From Lamellibrachia satsuma (Eukaryota; Annelida; Polychaeta; Sabellida; Siboglinidae): a DNA stretch of 64,000 nt. The notes beneath the pieces are model-generated. The model was not told the DNA's origin and ran no database searches. It saw only the letters and a list, made by a program, of their open reading frames with translations. Both the position numbers and the translations under genes were made by a program. The first letter of the stretch is position 1. Every line of letters begins with the position of its first letter. Location of the stretch: the NCBI GenBank assembly GCA_033239005.1, contig BSQZ01000080.1, positions 2,416,501-2,480,500 of the forward strand. Reading direction: 5' to 3'. This document shows, in pieces, positions 1 to 9,730 of the stretch.

Positions 1-1262
1 GTCACTCACAGTACTACCGTCACTCACAGTTACCCCGGTACTCACAGTATTACCATGACTTACGTAATCCCATGACTTACAGTACTCACGTCACTCACAT
101 ACGCCCGTCACTCACAGTACCCCCGTCATTCACAGTACTACCATGACTCACGTATTCCCATTACTTACAGTACTCACGTCACTCACAGTACACCCGCCAC
201 TCACAGTACTCCCGTCACTCACAGTACCCCATCACTCACAGTACTCCCGTCACTCACAGTACTCCGGTCATTCACAGTACCCCCGTCACTCACAGTACTC
301 CCGTCACTCACAGTACCCCATCACTCACAGTACCCCCGTCACTCACGGTACTCCGGTCATTCACAGTACCCCCGTCACTCACAGTACCCCCTTCACTCAC
401 AGTACCCCCGTTACTAACAGTACCCCCGTCACTCACAATACTCCCGCCACTCACAATACTCCCGTCACTCAAAGTACCCCCGTTACTAACAGTACCCCCG
501 TCACTCACAATACTCCCGCCACTCACAATACTCCCGTCACTCAAAGTACCCCTTCACTCACAGTACCCCCGTTACTCACAGTACCCCCGTTACTCACAGT
601 ATCCCCGTCACTCACAGTACCCCCGTCATTCACAGTACCCCCGTCACTCACAGTACCCCCGTCACTCACAGTACTCCCGTCACTCACAATACCCCCTTCA
701 CTCACAGTACCCCCGTCACTCACAATACTCCCGTCACTCACAGTACCCCTGTCACTCACAGTACCCCCTGTCACTCACAGTACCCCCTGTCACTCACAGT
801 ACCCCCAACACTCACAATACTCCCGTCACTCACAGTACTCCCGTCACTCACAGTACTCCCGTTACTCAAAGTACCCCCGTCACTCACAGTACACCCGTCA
901 CTCACAGTATTCCCGTCACTCACAGTACACCCGTCACTCACAGTACTCCCGTCACTCACAGTACACCCGCCACTTACAGTACACCCGCCACTTACAGTAC
1001 ACCCGTCACTCACAGTACTCCCGTTACTCACAGTACACCCGTCACTCACAGTACACCCGTCACTCACAGTGCTCCCGTCACTCACAGTACACCCGTCACT
1101 CACAGTACTCCCGTCACTCACAGTACACCCGCCACTTACAGTACACCCGCCACTTACAGTACACCCGTCACTCACATTACTCCCGTCACTCACAGTGCTC
1201 CCGTCACTCACAGTACATCCGTCACTCACAGTGCTCCCTTCACTCACAGTGCTCCCGTCCGT
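1..1262. repeat. 18-bp tandem array (about 70 units)
   Basis: Unit of 18 bp built on GTACCCCCGTCACTCACA, repeated from the window edge to about 1262 with frequent C/T, A/G and T/A substitutions. Because 18 is a multiple of three, frames on both strands stay open (a THSTPV-like hexapeptide on plus, VSDGGT-like on minus). These are by-products of the period. Multi-unit patterns recur: four units at about 405-476 are repeated at 477-548, and a block around 961 recurs about 162 bp later (nine units). The array probably continues to the left of the window. Confidence 0.95.
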
Positions 1263-2140
1263 CTCATTTAGCCACCCCTTTCAATATAGCGTCCGTTGAC
1301 CGTTTAACCACCCCAGCCAATACGTCTCCTTTCCACCATCACTCTCTCCTTCTCTCCCTCTCACCATCACACTCTCCGTCACTTCTTCCTACTGGCACTC
1401 TTCCCACCATCACTCCCTCCCAATTTCACTCCTCCCACCATCACTCCCTTCCACCATCACTCCCTCCCACCGTCGCTTCCTCCCACCGTAGCTCCCTCCC
1501 ATCAACACTCACTCACACACTCATTCACTCACTCACTCACTCACTCACTCACACAATCACTCTTTCTCCGTCACTCCCTCTCACCAACACTCCCTCCAGC
1601 CACCACTCTTCCTCCCCTCCCACTCTTACTCTCTCCATCACTCCCTCCCACCATAATTTTGTCTATCCCTTCCTCCCACCATCACTCCTTCCCACCATCA
1701 CTCCCTCCCGTCATCACTCTCTGTCTGTCTCTGTCTCTTTCTCTCTTCCCTACTCCCTCCCACCAATACTCTTTAATTCACTCCCTCCGACCATCTCTCT
1801 CTCCGTCACTAACTCCCTCCCATGACAATTTCCTCCCAACTTAACTCCGTTCCAACATCACTCTTTTCGTCACTCCCTCCAACCATCATTCCTTCCAGCC
1901 ATCACTACCTCCCACCACAATTTCCTCCCACCGTAACTCCCTCTCACTATCTCTCTCTCCCACCATCACTCTCCCTCCGTAACTCCCTCCAAACATGCAT
2001 CACTCCCTCCCGCCACCACTCTCTCCGTCACCCCCTCCTTACCGCCATCATTTCCTCCCACTATCACTCCCTCCCGCCATCACTCCCACCCTCTCTCCGT
2101 CCCACCACTATTCCTCCACCCTAACTCCTTCCAGATTTCG
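1263..2140. repeat. Degenerate C/T-rich minisatellite
   Basis: Almost no G on the plus strand. A loose motif of about 16-18 bp (CTCCCACCATCACTCC and relatives, alternating with CTCTCCGTCACTCC) recurs throughout. It follows the 18-bp array directly and shares the core GTCACTC, so it may be an older, diverged extension of it. The same C/T-rich motif occurs at 3919-4042 and briefly near 22345-22380. Open frames here are low-complexity only. Confidence 0.8.
1506..1556. repeat. (ACTC)n microsatellite
   Basis: Short run of ACTC tetranucleotides with a few CAC/ATT interruptions inside the C/T-rich region. The same tetranucleotide makes up the longer tract at 5449-6073. Confidence 0.85.
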
Positions 2141-2245
2141 CAATACGAGCATATACTTTCTGTTTGTATTGACAGGTTGCCCCGAGATACACTCGCTAGA
2201 GGCGTTTGTTTCTGATAACATCGATGTCGTGAAGCCGTCTGGTAT

Positions 2246-2735
2246 GCAGCCGACCCAACTATTGTTATAGAAATGCATTACATAGCAGTGTCGGATCACG
2301 CGACCAGTGACTCACTGTGAACTTTTCTTGCTTCCTGCTTCCTACGTGTGACCCCTCCGTGTGACCCCCCCCCCGTGTGACCCCCCCGTGCAGAGTGCAG
2401 TTGTCAATGCTGGATTCGAATGTAGTTGTAGTCGATTCTCCTGTGCACGCGTAATATGCGTTAAAGATATATCGTTTCCTTGGTACTTGTTAAGTTAAGT
2501 TTAGCTTGTATTATTTGTATACAACTCATCGGAACATGTCTGAATCAGAATTATAATCTGCAGATCTCTATCAAGAGCTGATAGTGAGTTTTGAGACTAC
2601 CAGCTGTGGGAATCCACGTTCACATTTACCCTGTGTTTTACTTGCCCTGACATAAACACCGGATGGAAGGGACCTTTGTAGTGTCTCATCCGAACGACAC
2701 ACGTCATAGGCGTCAGAACAGGGCGGCCTGAGTGG
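2246..2735. repeat. Dispersed repeat, copy A (about 490 bp)
   Basis: Starts at GCAGCCGACCCAACTA and ends at GGGCGGCCTGAGTGG. The same segment recurs in the same orientation at 4043-4629 with a few percent substitutions and about 97 bp of length difference, mainly in a G/C-rich CGTGTGACCCC stretch near 2340-2390. Both copies stop at the same last bases and both are preceded by C/T-rich repeats, which suggests a defined mobile or segmentally duplicated unit. In copy A the right boundary abuts a LINE coding fragment, interrupting that frame. No coding capacity or terminal repeat is recognised. Confidence 0.85.
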
Positions 2736-2737
2736 GT

Positions 2738-3430
2738 CATTATGTACTTTTAATAGAGCAGTTTCTGTTGAATCAAACTGTTTGTAAGTTAATTGTGACA
2801 CATTAGATAAGCAATTTGAGCTGATGTGATACCTTAAACGGCTTGTTACGACTTTTTTTCCAGTATTTTGGAAATAAATCTAAGCTTCGAAACATGTCTA
2901 TAACTGTTTAGATCTTCTTTAGGCAGAGATGTCTTCTTAAGAAGTGGGTTGACATCGGCCTGTTTGAAATCATCCGGAAACAGGCCAGAACACGGTGATG
3001 CATTTATAATATCGGTTGTCTGTTTGAACAATGTACCAAGGCATGCATTCAACAGAACGGTTGGTAGTGGAACAAGATCATAGGACTTATTTGGGAAGGA
3101 TATTATTATTTTCCTCACTTCATTAACTGTGGCAGGTCCAAACGATGCAAGTAAAGAATTTACTCGTGGGGAGTCCATGTTTACAGTACTTAAAGTGTGA
3201 CCTGGGAAAGCAGAACGCATAAGACTGATTTTCCCTTGAAATGACTAGAGAACGAGTCACATAGAGACTTAATTGAAACACGATTAGGTTGAGTGAAAGG
3301 TAAACCGCGCCCACTAGGAGAGACTCTCGTAGTTCGCCAAATTGCCACTGGTTGTGTGTTGATAATGTCACAAAGGTGTTGCAATTAAACCTATAATTTA
3401 TAGCACCTGGTTGAGTGTGTTGAATATACA
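2738..3430 (-). pseudogene. LINE ORF2 fragment (CR1/L2-type), broken
   Basis: Minus-strand translation gives the linker and first reverse-transcriptase block of a CR1/L2-type ORF2. From about 3384 to 3190 a segment contains LCDSFSSHFKGK. From 3220 to 2846 come NEVRKIIISFPNKSYDL, GLFPDDFKQADVNPLLKK and LNSYRHVSKLRFISKILEK, where the usual NYRPVSNL has become SYRHVSKL. After a shift at a run of T (about 2853-2860) the frame continues as STETALLKVHNDPL (2801 to about 2738). The match stops at 2735, where copy A of the dispersed repeat begins, so the catalytic YxDD part is missing. The intact LINE at 10234-12783 carries the equivalent motifs (NYRPVSNIAFVGKVLEK, STETALLRV). It is non-functional: frameshifted and truncated at both ends. 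Confidence 0.85.
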
Positions 3431-3466
3431 CCAAAGTTTGGACTCTGATAACTGGCCCATAGTCAT

Positions 3467-3690
3467 ATAACCACCACTAACACAGTTAAACAACCACTAC
3501 TAACACTATTAGACAACCACCACTGACAAAGTTAGACAACCACCACTAACACAGTTAGACAACCACCATTAGCACAGTTAGACAACCACCACTGACACAG
3601 TTAGACAACCGCCGCTAACACAGTTAGACTCCTACCACTAACACATTTAGGCAACCACCACTAACACAGTTAGACAACCACGACCAATAA
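3467..3690. repeat. Small diverged 23-bp array, same family as the giant satellite
   Basis: About ten units of 23 bp with the core ACAACCACCACTAACACAG, several percent diverged from each other. The unit matches the giant array at 24318-64000 except that the usual base after CTA is A (CTAAC) instead of G (CTAGC). With A, the core CTAAC-ACA-GTTAG is a perfect 5-bp inverted repeat around three bases. Unit divergence is much higher than in the big array, so this is probably an older or unhomogenised seed copy. Confidence 0.93.
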
Positions 3691-3918
3691 CCCATGCATA
3701 ATGCAAGCTAAGGTAGGTTATCTTCATGTTGCGCCGTAGAACGTGGAATGATGGTATATAGGCGACATATTGAGTTCTCTTTCCCTTTTTTCAACTACGC
3801 GGTCCTATTTTTCCCTACACAACTGAATCGTGTTGCTTCAACATATCCTATATTTGAAACGTGACATGATTTTTCTACATTTTCGCTGAAGCTAAAATAA
3901 ATATAAAACAAAAAAATT
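3691..3918. other. Unassigned A/T-rich single-copy sequence
   Basis: No open frame of note, no tandem structure and no recognised element. It separates the small 23-bp array from a second C/T-rich patch. Confidence 0.6.
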
Positions 3919-4042
3919 ATCTCCGTCACTTTCTCCTACCGGCACTCCTCCCATCACCACTCCGTCCCACCACCTCTCTCTCCCACCATCACTCTCTCTC
4001 CGTCACTCCCTCCCACCCTCACTCCTTCCAACCATCATTTCA
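3919..4042. repeat. C/T-rich repeat patch preceding copy B
   Basis: CTCCGTCACT and CCCACCATCACTC motifs identical in style to 1263-2140. It leads straight into copy B of the dispersed repeat, as the larger C/T-rich tract leads to copy A, although copy A has about 105 extra bases (2141-2245) in between. This supports duplication of a composite unit. Confidence 0.75.
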
Positions 4043-4629
4043 GCAGCCGACCCAACTACTGTCATATAAATGCATTATATAGCAATGTCGGATCACGCGA
4101 CCAGTGACTCACTGTGAATTTTTCTTGCTTCCTGCTTCCTACGTGAAACCTCCCCGTGTGCCCCCACTCTCTCCACCGCTAACACCATACTTTCTGCTTC
4201 CTACGTGTGACCTCCCCGTGTGACCCCCACCCCCCTCCACCCCCACCCCTACCCCCCGCACCCCCGTTCAGAGTGCAGTTGTCAACGCAGGATTCGAATG
4301 TAGTTGTAGTCGATTCTTCTGTGCACGCGTAATATGTATTATGTAATATGTAATATGCGTTAAAGATATATCGTTTCCTTGGTACTTGTTAAGTTTAACT
4401 TGTGTCATTTGCACAAAACTCATTTGAACATATCTGAATCAGAATTATAATCGGCAGATCACTATCAAGAGCTGATAGTGAGTTTTGAGACTACCAGTTG
4501 TGGGAATCCACGTTCACATTTACCCTGTGTTTTACTTGCCCTGACATAAACACCGGATGGAAGGGACCTTTGTAGTGTCTCATCCGAACGACACACGTCA
4601 TAGGCGTCAGAACCGGGCGGCCTGAGTGG
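4043..4629. repeat. Dispersed repeat, copy B (about 587 bp)
   Basis: Second copy of the 2246-2735 segment in the same orientation, ending at the same CCTGAGTGG. It is longer than copy A because of an extra G/C-rich stretch (about 4165-4270, repeated CCCCAC and CGTGTGACC motifs) and a short duplication of TATGTAATATG near 4330. Unlike copy A it is not followed by LINE sequence. Twenty-eight bases later an hAT-like element starts. Confidence 0.85.
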
Positions 4630-4657
4630 AATGGGCCCCCAATATTTGGGTAAGTAC

Positions 4658-5149
4658 TAGTGCCCTGCATGGGCCTATCATTTGAGCCCAAGCGCGGCCC
4701 GCAATTAGCAGTTAAAATCCAGGCCCGGCTCAGGCCCGCAAAAATTCCCCAAGCCCAGGCCCGGCCCTGGCCCAGGCCCGACACGGCCCGGCCCTACCAG
4801 ACCCGCAATTTTTCAGGCCCAGGCCAGGTTCAGACATGTGTGAATTAGTGCAAGTGTGAATACATCAGTACTAGGGAAATCGTAGACACTAAACAGTAGA
4901 CACTCGTTAACACGATTGGAAAATACCAAGTACCAACTGGGATGGGCACTGGGCAATGGGCAGATCACTCAGGCAGGCAATGTTTGCTCACACTAGGCCC
5001 AGGCCCGGCCCAAGCCCGATGTGGTTTTTTATATTTATTCAGCCCAGGCCCAACTCAGGCCCGCAAAATGTAAGCCCAGGAAATTTAGTAGAGACGGGCT
5101 GCGGGCCGGACCGAGCTTTGGCCCAAAGGCCGACCCGTGCTGGGCATGA
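4658..5149. mobile_element. hAT-like non-autonomous element (MITE), 492 bp
   Basis: Left end TAGTGCCCTGCATGGGCC and the reverse complement of the right end, TCATGCCCAGCACGGGTC, match at about 13 of 18 positions, and the left end fits the hAT terminal pattern (T/C)A(G/A)NG. The flanks GTAAGTAC (4650-4657) and GTAGGTAG (5150-5157) agree at 6 of 8 bases, as expected for an aged 8-bp hAT target duplication. Both subterminal regions are packed with GGCCC/GCCCGG motifs (4680-4830, 4995-5135), a feature of several hAT families. The middle is unrelated A/T-richer sequence, and no transposase is encoded. The superfamily call is inferred from termini and TSD length only. Confidence 0.7.
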
Positions 5150-5167
5150 GTAGGTAGTTCACTCAAC

Positions 5168-5252
5168 TGTAAATGGGTATGGCTACAGACAGTTTGTAAA
5201 GGACTTTGAGCAGTTCCAATGACTATGACTGCATACCGCGCCATACAAGAAC
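5168..5252 (+). mobile_element. SINE-like 3' remnant
   Basis: Contains TGTAAAGGACTTTGAGCAGT followed by GCATACCGCGCCATACAAG. This matches the sequence at 13500-13550 (CGTAAAGCACTTTGAACAGT, then GGATACCGTGCTGTATAAG) with the same spacing. The arrangement 'GTAAAG-x-CTTTGA(A/G)CAGT ... GATACCGCGCTATATAA' is typical of SINE/LINE 3' ends in marine invertebrates. Here the tail is present once, whereas at 13524 it has been amplified into an array. Confidence 0.6.
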
Positions 5253-5293
5253 GTAACTTTACCTTTATTTATATGTTGAGTATATGTTTCCCA

Positions 5294-5341
5294 CCGCCCC
5301 CTTCTCCGCCCCCTCGTCCGCCCCCTCTTCCGCCCCCTCCC
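5294..5341. repeat. Short 12-bp C-rich array (4 units)
   Basis: Four units of CCGCCCCCTCNT. The adjacent 5253-5448 sequence is otherwise unassigned. Confidence 0.8.
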
Positions 5342-5448
5342 CCATCGTCCCCAGTAGGCTTGCGGCAATCAACTTCGCCTCCTCCTAATATTTAACAACT
5401 TCCTCCGCCTCTACATATTTACAGCTTCCTATACCCGTATATATGTTC

Positions 5449-6073
5449 CCCCATTCACTCACTCACTCACTCACTCACTCACTCACTCACTCGATCACTC
5501 ATTCACTCATTCACTCATTCACTCATTCACTCACTCACTCAACCAATCACTCACCCACTCACTCAATCACTCAATCAATTACCAACTCGTTCAATCAATT
5601 ACTCACTCACTCACTCACTCACCCACTTCACTCAGTCACTCACTCAATCATTCACTCACCAATTCACTCAATAACTCACTCACTCAGTCACTCACTCAAT
5701 CACTCACTCACTCATCCACTCAATCAATCACTTACTCACTCAATAAACCACTCACCCACTCACTCAATCAATCAACCAATCACTAACTCACTAACTCAGT
5801 CATTCAATTACTCACTCATTCACTCACTCATTCACTCACTTCACTCACTTACTCACTCACTCAATCAATCAACCAATCAATCAATACATTGTTCAATCAC
5901 TCGCCTACTCACTCACTCACTCACTCACTCACTCACTCACTCACTCACTCACTCACACTTTCACTCGATCACTCACTCACCCACTCTCTCAATCAGTCAA
6001 TCCCTTACTCACTCACTCCCTCCCTCCCTCCCTCCCTCCCTCACTCACTTACTCACTCACTCGCTCACTCACT
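5449..6073. repeat. (ACTC)n compound microsatellite
   Basis: About 620 bp of ACTC tetranucleotides, interrupted by AATC, ATTC and CCTC variants. Purer runs lie at 5455-5490 and 5905-5955, with a TCCC run at about 6017-6042. A long open frame across it (THSLTHSL-like) is only a consequence of the repeat. Confidence 0.95.
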
Positions 6074-6267
6074 GGATAATTGTTGAATTACCCCTTGTTG
6101 GTACAGTACACTATGTAGATGAATTAAAACTAAATTGGACGAGAGTTTGAAGCGTGGCAAAGAAAACTATTTGAAAATTTGCATTGTCTCCCGCGACAAA
6201 AACACATTCTACAGTCAGGCTTGGCGGGTCATTTCTTAAGACGACACCGTTATCAACATTACGATCG

Positions 6268-7860
6268 ATGTGTCTGTCATGCTTGCCAGGTCTACCGATG
6301 TGTCTGTCATGCTTGCCAGGTCTACCGATGTGTCTGTTATGCTTGCCAGGTCTACCGGTGTGTCTGTCATGCTTGCCAGGTCTACCGGTGTGTCTGTCAT
6401 GCTTGCCAGGTCTACCGGTGTGTCTGTCATACTTGCCAGGTCTACCGATGTGTCTGTCATGTTTGCCAGGTCTACCGGTGTGTCTGTCATGCTTGCCAGG
6501 TCTACCGGTGTGTCTGTCATGCTTGCCAGGTCTACCGGTGTGTCTGTCATGCTTGCCAGGTCTACCGATGTGTCTGTCATGCTTGCCAGGTCTACCGGTG
6601 TGTCTGTCATGCTTGCCAGGTCTACCGGTGTGTCTGTCATGCTTGCCAGGTCTACCGGTGTGTCTGTCATGCTTGCCAGGTCTACCGGTGTGTCTGTCAT
6701 GCTTGCCAGGTCTACCGATGTGTCTGTCATGCTTGCCAGGTCTACCGATGTGTCTGTCATGCTTGCCAGGTCTACCGATGTGTCTGTCATGCTTGCCAGG
6801 TCTACCGATGTGTCTGTCATGCTTGCCAGGTCTACCGATGTGTCTGTCATGCTTGCCAGGTCTACCGGTGTGTATGTCATGCTTGCCAGGTCTACCGATG
6901 TGTCTGTCATGCTTGCCAGGTCTACCGATGTGTCTGTCATGCTTGCCTGGTCTATCGATGTGTCTGTCATGCTTGCCAGGTCTACCGGTGTGTCTGTCAT
7001 GCTTGCCAGGTCTACCGGTGTGTCTGTCATGCTTGCCAGGTCTACCAGTGTGTCTGTCATGCTTGCCAGGTCTACCGGTGTGTATGTCATGCTTGCCAGG
7101 TCTACCGGTGTGTCTGTCATGCTTGCCAAGTCTACCGGTGTGTCTGTCATGCTTGTCAGGTCTACCGGTGTGTCTGTCATGCTTGCCAGGTCTACCGGTG
7201 TGTCTGTCATGCTTGCCAGGTCTATCGGTGTGTATGTCAGGCTTGCCTGGTCTATCGATGTGTCTGTCATGCTTGCCTGGTCTATCGATGTGTCTGTCAT
7301 GCTTGCCAGGTCTACCGGTGTGTCTGTCATGCTTGCCAGGTCTACCGGTGTGTCTGTCATGCTTGCCAGGTCTACCGGTGTGTCTGTCATGCTTGCCAGG
7401 TCTACCGGTGTGTCTGTCATGCTTGCCTGGTCTATCGATGTGTCTGTCATGCTTGCCAGGTCTACCGGTGTGTCTGTCATGCTTGCCTGGTCTATCGATG
7501 TGTCTGTCATGCTTGCCAGGTCTACCGGTGTGTCTGTCATGCTTGCCTGGTCTATCGATGTGTCTGTCATGCTTGCCAGGTCTACCGGTGTGTCTGTCAT
7601 GCTTGCCTGGTCTATCGATGTGTCTGTCATGCTTGCCAGGTCTACCGGTGTGTCTGTCATGCTTGCCTGGTCTATCGATGTGTCTGTCATGCTTGCCAGG
7701 TCTACCGGTGTGTCTGTCATGCTTGCCTGGTCTATCGATGTGTCTGTCATACTTGCCAGGTCTACCGGTGTGTCTGTCATGCTTGCCAGGTCTACCGATG
7801 TGTCTGTCATGCTTGCCAGGTCTACAGATGTGGCTGTCATGCTTGCCAGGTCTACCGGTG
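6268..7860. repeat. 30-bp tandem array (about 53 units)
   Basis: Unit of 30 bp starting TGTCTGTCATGCTTGCCAGG and ending TCTACCG(A/G)TG. The period is exactly 30 throughout with no indels, and most units differ at only one or two sites. Two unit types are common: CCAGG...CTACCG and CCTGG...CTATCG. All three plus frames and one minus frame remain open over more than 1.6 kb. In one plus frame the decapeptide RCVCHACQVY repeats. No signal peptide, splice-site context or homologous flank supports a real gene. Confidence 0.97.
7441..7740. repeat. 60-bp higher-order repeat inside the 30-bp array (5 identical copies)
   Basis: Five successive 60-bp blocks are identical. Each is one CCAGG/CTACCGG unit followed by one CCTGG/CTATCGA unit. 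Upstream the CCTGG type appears irregularly (about 6955, 7250, 7280, 7430), so the dimer was locally amplified as a unit late in the history of the array. Confidence 0.95.
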
Positions 7861-7991
7861 CAGTCGACAGGCTACAGATCTGAGATAGGAGGCCAATACC
7901 TCTACTGCTTACCGATTTTATAGGTGCTTCATACGACTTTCTTCTAATATTAGCAACATTCTAATATATCTTTGATTGCTTCACGACGACA

Positions 7992-8738
7992 ATGGGGAAA
8001 ACCAGAGCAGCATATAATACTGAACAACCGAAGCCTGGCGACATGGAAGATCTCATAAAAGCTATGTCGTTCATAAGTGCGAAATTAGATGAAATTTTGC
8101 CCACACGACAAGACATCGCCCAAGTGTTGTGTGCGATGAAACGACTTGAGAGAAAAAATGCGTAGAAAGACAGCAAAATCAAAACGCTAGAGTCCAGACT
8201 TGACCACCTTGAACAGTATTCCAGACTTGAAAACATTGTCATTTCCGGTCTGGAAATAAATCCCAGAAAGTAGAGTTCGGCCGCAACACCATCGGGGGGA
8301 AGAGGTGACAACGAGCAAGAACTCGACAGTATAGAAGACGGTGTGGTATCGTTCCTGGCCAACAAACTCGATCTGCATATCACCAAAGCAGACATGTCCG
8401 CATGCCACCCGATCCACAAACAACCAAGAGCAAATGGGGGTACAAGGAACGACAAACGTAACATCATCGTGAGGTTTGTGAATCGAAAAACAAAAACACT
8501 TGTCCTCCATAATGCTAAGAAACTCAGACACACAAACATTTACATCAACGAACATCTTACGCCTAAGAACAGCGACATCGCTCGTGTGACCAGGAAATTG
8601 AAGAAAGACCAACAACTAGCATCGACCTGGACACGTAACGGCAAGGTGTTTGTCAGGACCCTTCGCTCTACCCGAAACACGAAAACTTACATGATGCACG
8701 ACGAAAACGATTGCGTTCGTTTTGACAAATCGCCGTGA
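7992..8738 (+). pseudogene. LINE ORF1-like protein relic (coiled coil plus RRM-like), two in-frame TAGs
   Basis: One frame runs from ATG at 7992 to TGA at 8736-8738 (248 codons), broken only by TAG at 8163-8165 and 8271-8273. Between the stops lies LESRLDHLEQYSRLENIVIS, the coiled-coil end and LEQYSR motif typical of non-LTR retrotransposon ORF1 proteins. After the second stop, residues beginning NIIVRFVNRKTKTLVLHNAK and then NIYINEHLTP...STWTRNGKVFVR follow the RRM-like RNA-binding domain of L1-type ORF1 (Transposase_22 family). In an active element this protein coats the retrotransposon RNA. No ORF2 follows: 77 bp after the stop a 12-bp array begins. It lies opposite in orientation to the LINE at 9711-12880, so it is a separate insertion. 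Intact reading would need both TAGs to have been sense codons. Confidence 0.82.
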
Positions 8739-8815
8739 AATCCTTCGCACATTGTTTGAACAAACCATGAAAAAAAGAACATCATCATTACGTGAGTGAA
8801 CCTCCACAGTTACGC

Positions 8816-9170
8816 CGCGACCACTGCCACGACCACTTACGCGACCACTGCCACGACCACTGCCACGACCACTGCCGCGACCACTGCCGCGACCACTGCC
8901 ACGACCACTGCCACGACCACTGCCACGACCACTGCCACGACCACTGCCACGACCACTGCCGCGACCACTGCCACGACCACTGCCACGACCACTGCCACGA
9001 CCACTGCCGCGACCACTGCCACGACCACTGCCGCGACCACTGCCGCGACCACTGCCGCGACCACTGCCGCGACCACTGCCCCGACCACTGCCACGACCAC
9101 TGCCACGACCACTGCCACGACCACTGCCACGACCACTGCCACGACCACTGCCGCGACCACTGCCACGCCA
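8816..9170. repeat. 12-bp tandem array (about 29 units)
   Basis: Unit CGACCACTGCCA with a common CCG variant. Since 12 is a multiple of three, several frames are open (HDHC, ATTT on plus; GRGS and VVVA on minus). The GRGS frame looks like a glycine/serine structural protein but has only the repeat and the antisense of the ORF1 relic to support it, so it is rejected as a gene. The array starts where an ORF2 would be expected after the ORF1 relic. Confidence 0.96.
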
Positions 9171-9704
9171 GAGCAGAACGTGCGTTCCTGATACGAGTGA
9201 ACCACTATGGCAACGTCCCACTTTGCCGTTCTACCCCAGTTTGCCAGCATTTCCCCCACGTAGGGCCAACTGCTACGCATATCACTTGTGCTTGTGCGGT
9301 GGGGTTAATCGGTTGAATCTTTAGAAGTACGTAGAATGTGGATATACCACCCTAAAAATAATAATCATATTCACAGTTACTCTCTCAATTACTGACTTGA
9401 TCATGCGGTTAACGTTGTGTCGTATTAATATTCTCGAAATGAAAACATCCGTGAATATGAGCTACACAGGAGAGCTACTGACACAGAAGCGAGCAGTATT
9501 GTTCCAGACATCGTGATTATTGAGACTTGAGAACATCCTTTTGAAGTAGTTTCCTGTATTAATAACTGTCTATCGATAAGATGCAGGCCTCTAGCTATGT
9601 ATGCCCCTTCCAGACCTAAAAATCAGTCCTGAGTCGCCACATCACAGAGGGAGAGAGAGAGATGCTTGCTCTTGTTCACGGACAGATTCCACATATCGTT
9701 AATA
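9171..9704. other. Unassigned sequence, no gene seen
   Basis: No long frame and no strong repeat apart from a short GA run at 9652-9661. It ends at the 3' end of the minus-strand LINE. Confidence 0.6.
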
Positions 9705-9710
9705 TATATA

Positions 9711-9730
9711 TAATAATAATAATAATAATA
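9711..9730 (-). repeat. TTA microsatellite tail of the LINE
   Basis: Seven TAA/AAT triplets on plus (TTA on the element strand) directly after GCGCTATAGAAAAAT. An AT-dinucleotide run at 9702-9711 borders it. This marks the 3' terminus of the element. Confidence 0.8.

Noticed and set aside
143..1825. 560-residue THSTPV / HSQYSR repeat frame on plus
   Set aside because: It runs through the 18-bp array into C/T-rich repeats and is a period artefact.
4491..5153. Gly/Ala/Arg-Pro-rich frames in the hAT-like element
   Set aside because: They follow the GGCCC-rich subterminal repeats and show no transposase motif.
6179..7923. Several overlapping open frames of 530-580 residues over the 30-bp array
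   Set aside because: A 30-bp period keeps any stop-free frame open. Four frames are open at once, there is no start context, signal peptide or non-repeat domain. Only the weak silent bias is kept as a finding.
8616..9221. Gly-Arg-Gly-Ser repeat protein on minus, silk-like or spacer-like
   Set aside because: The repeat part is the 12-bp array and its remainder is antisense to the ORF1 relic.
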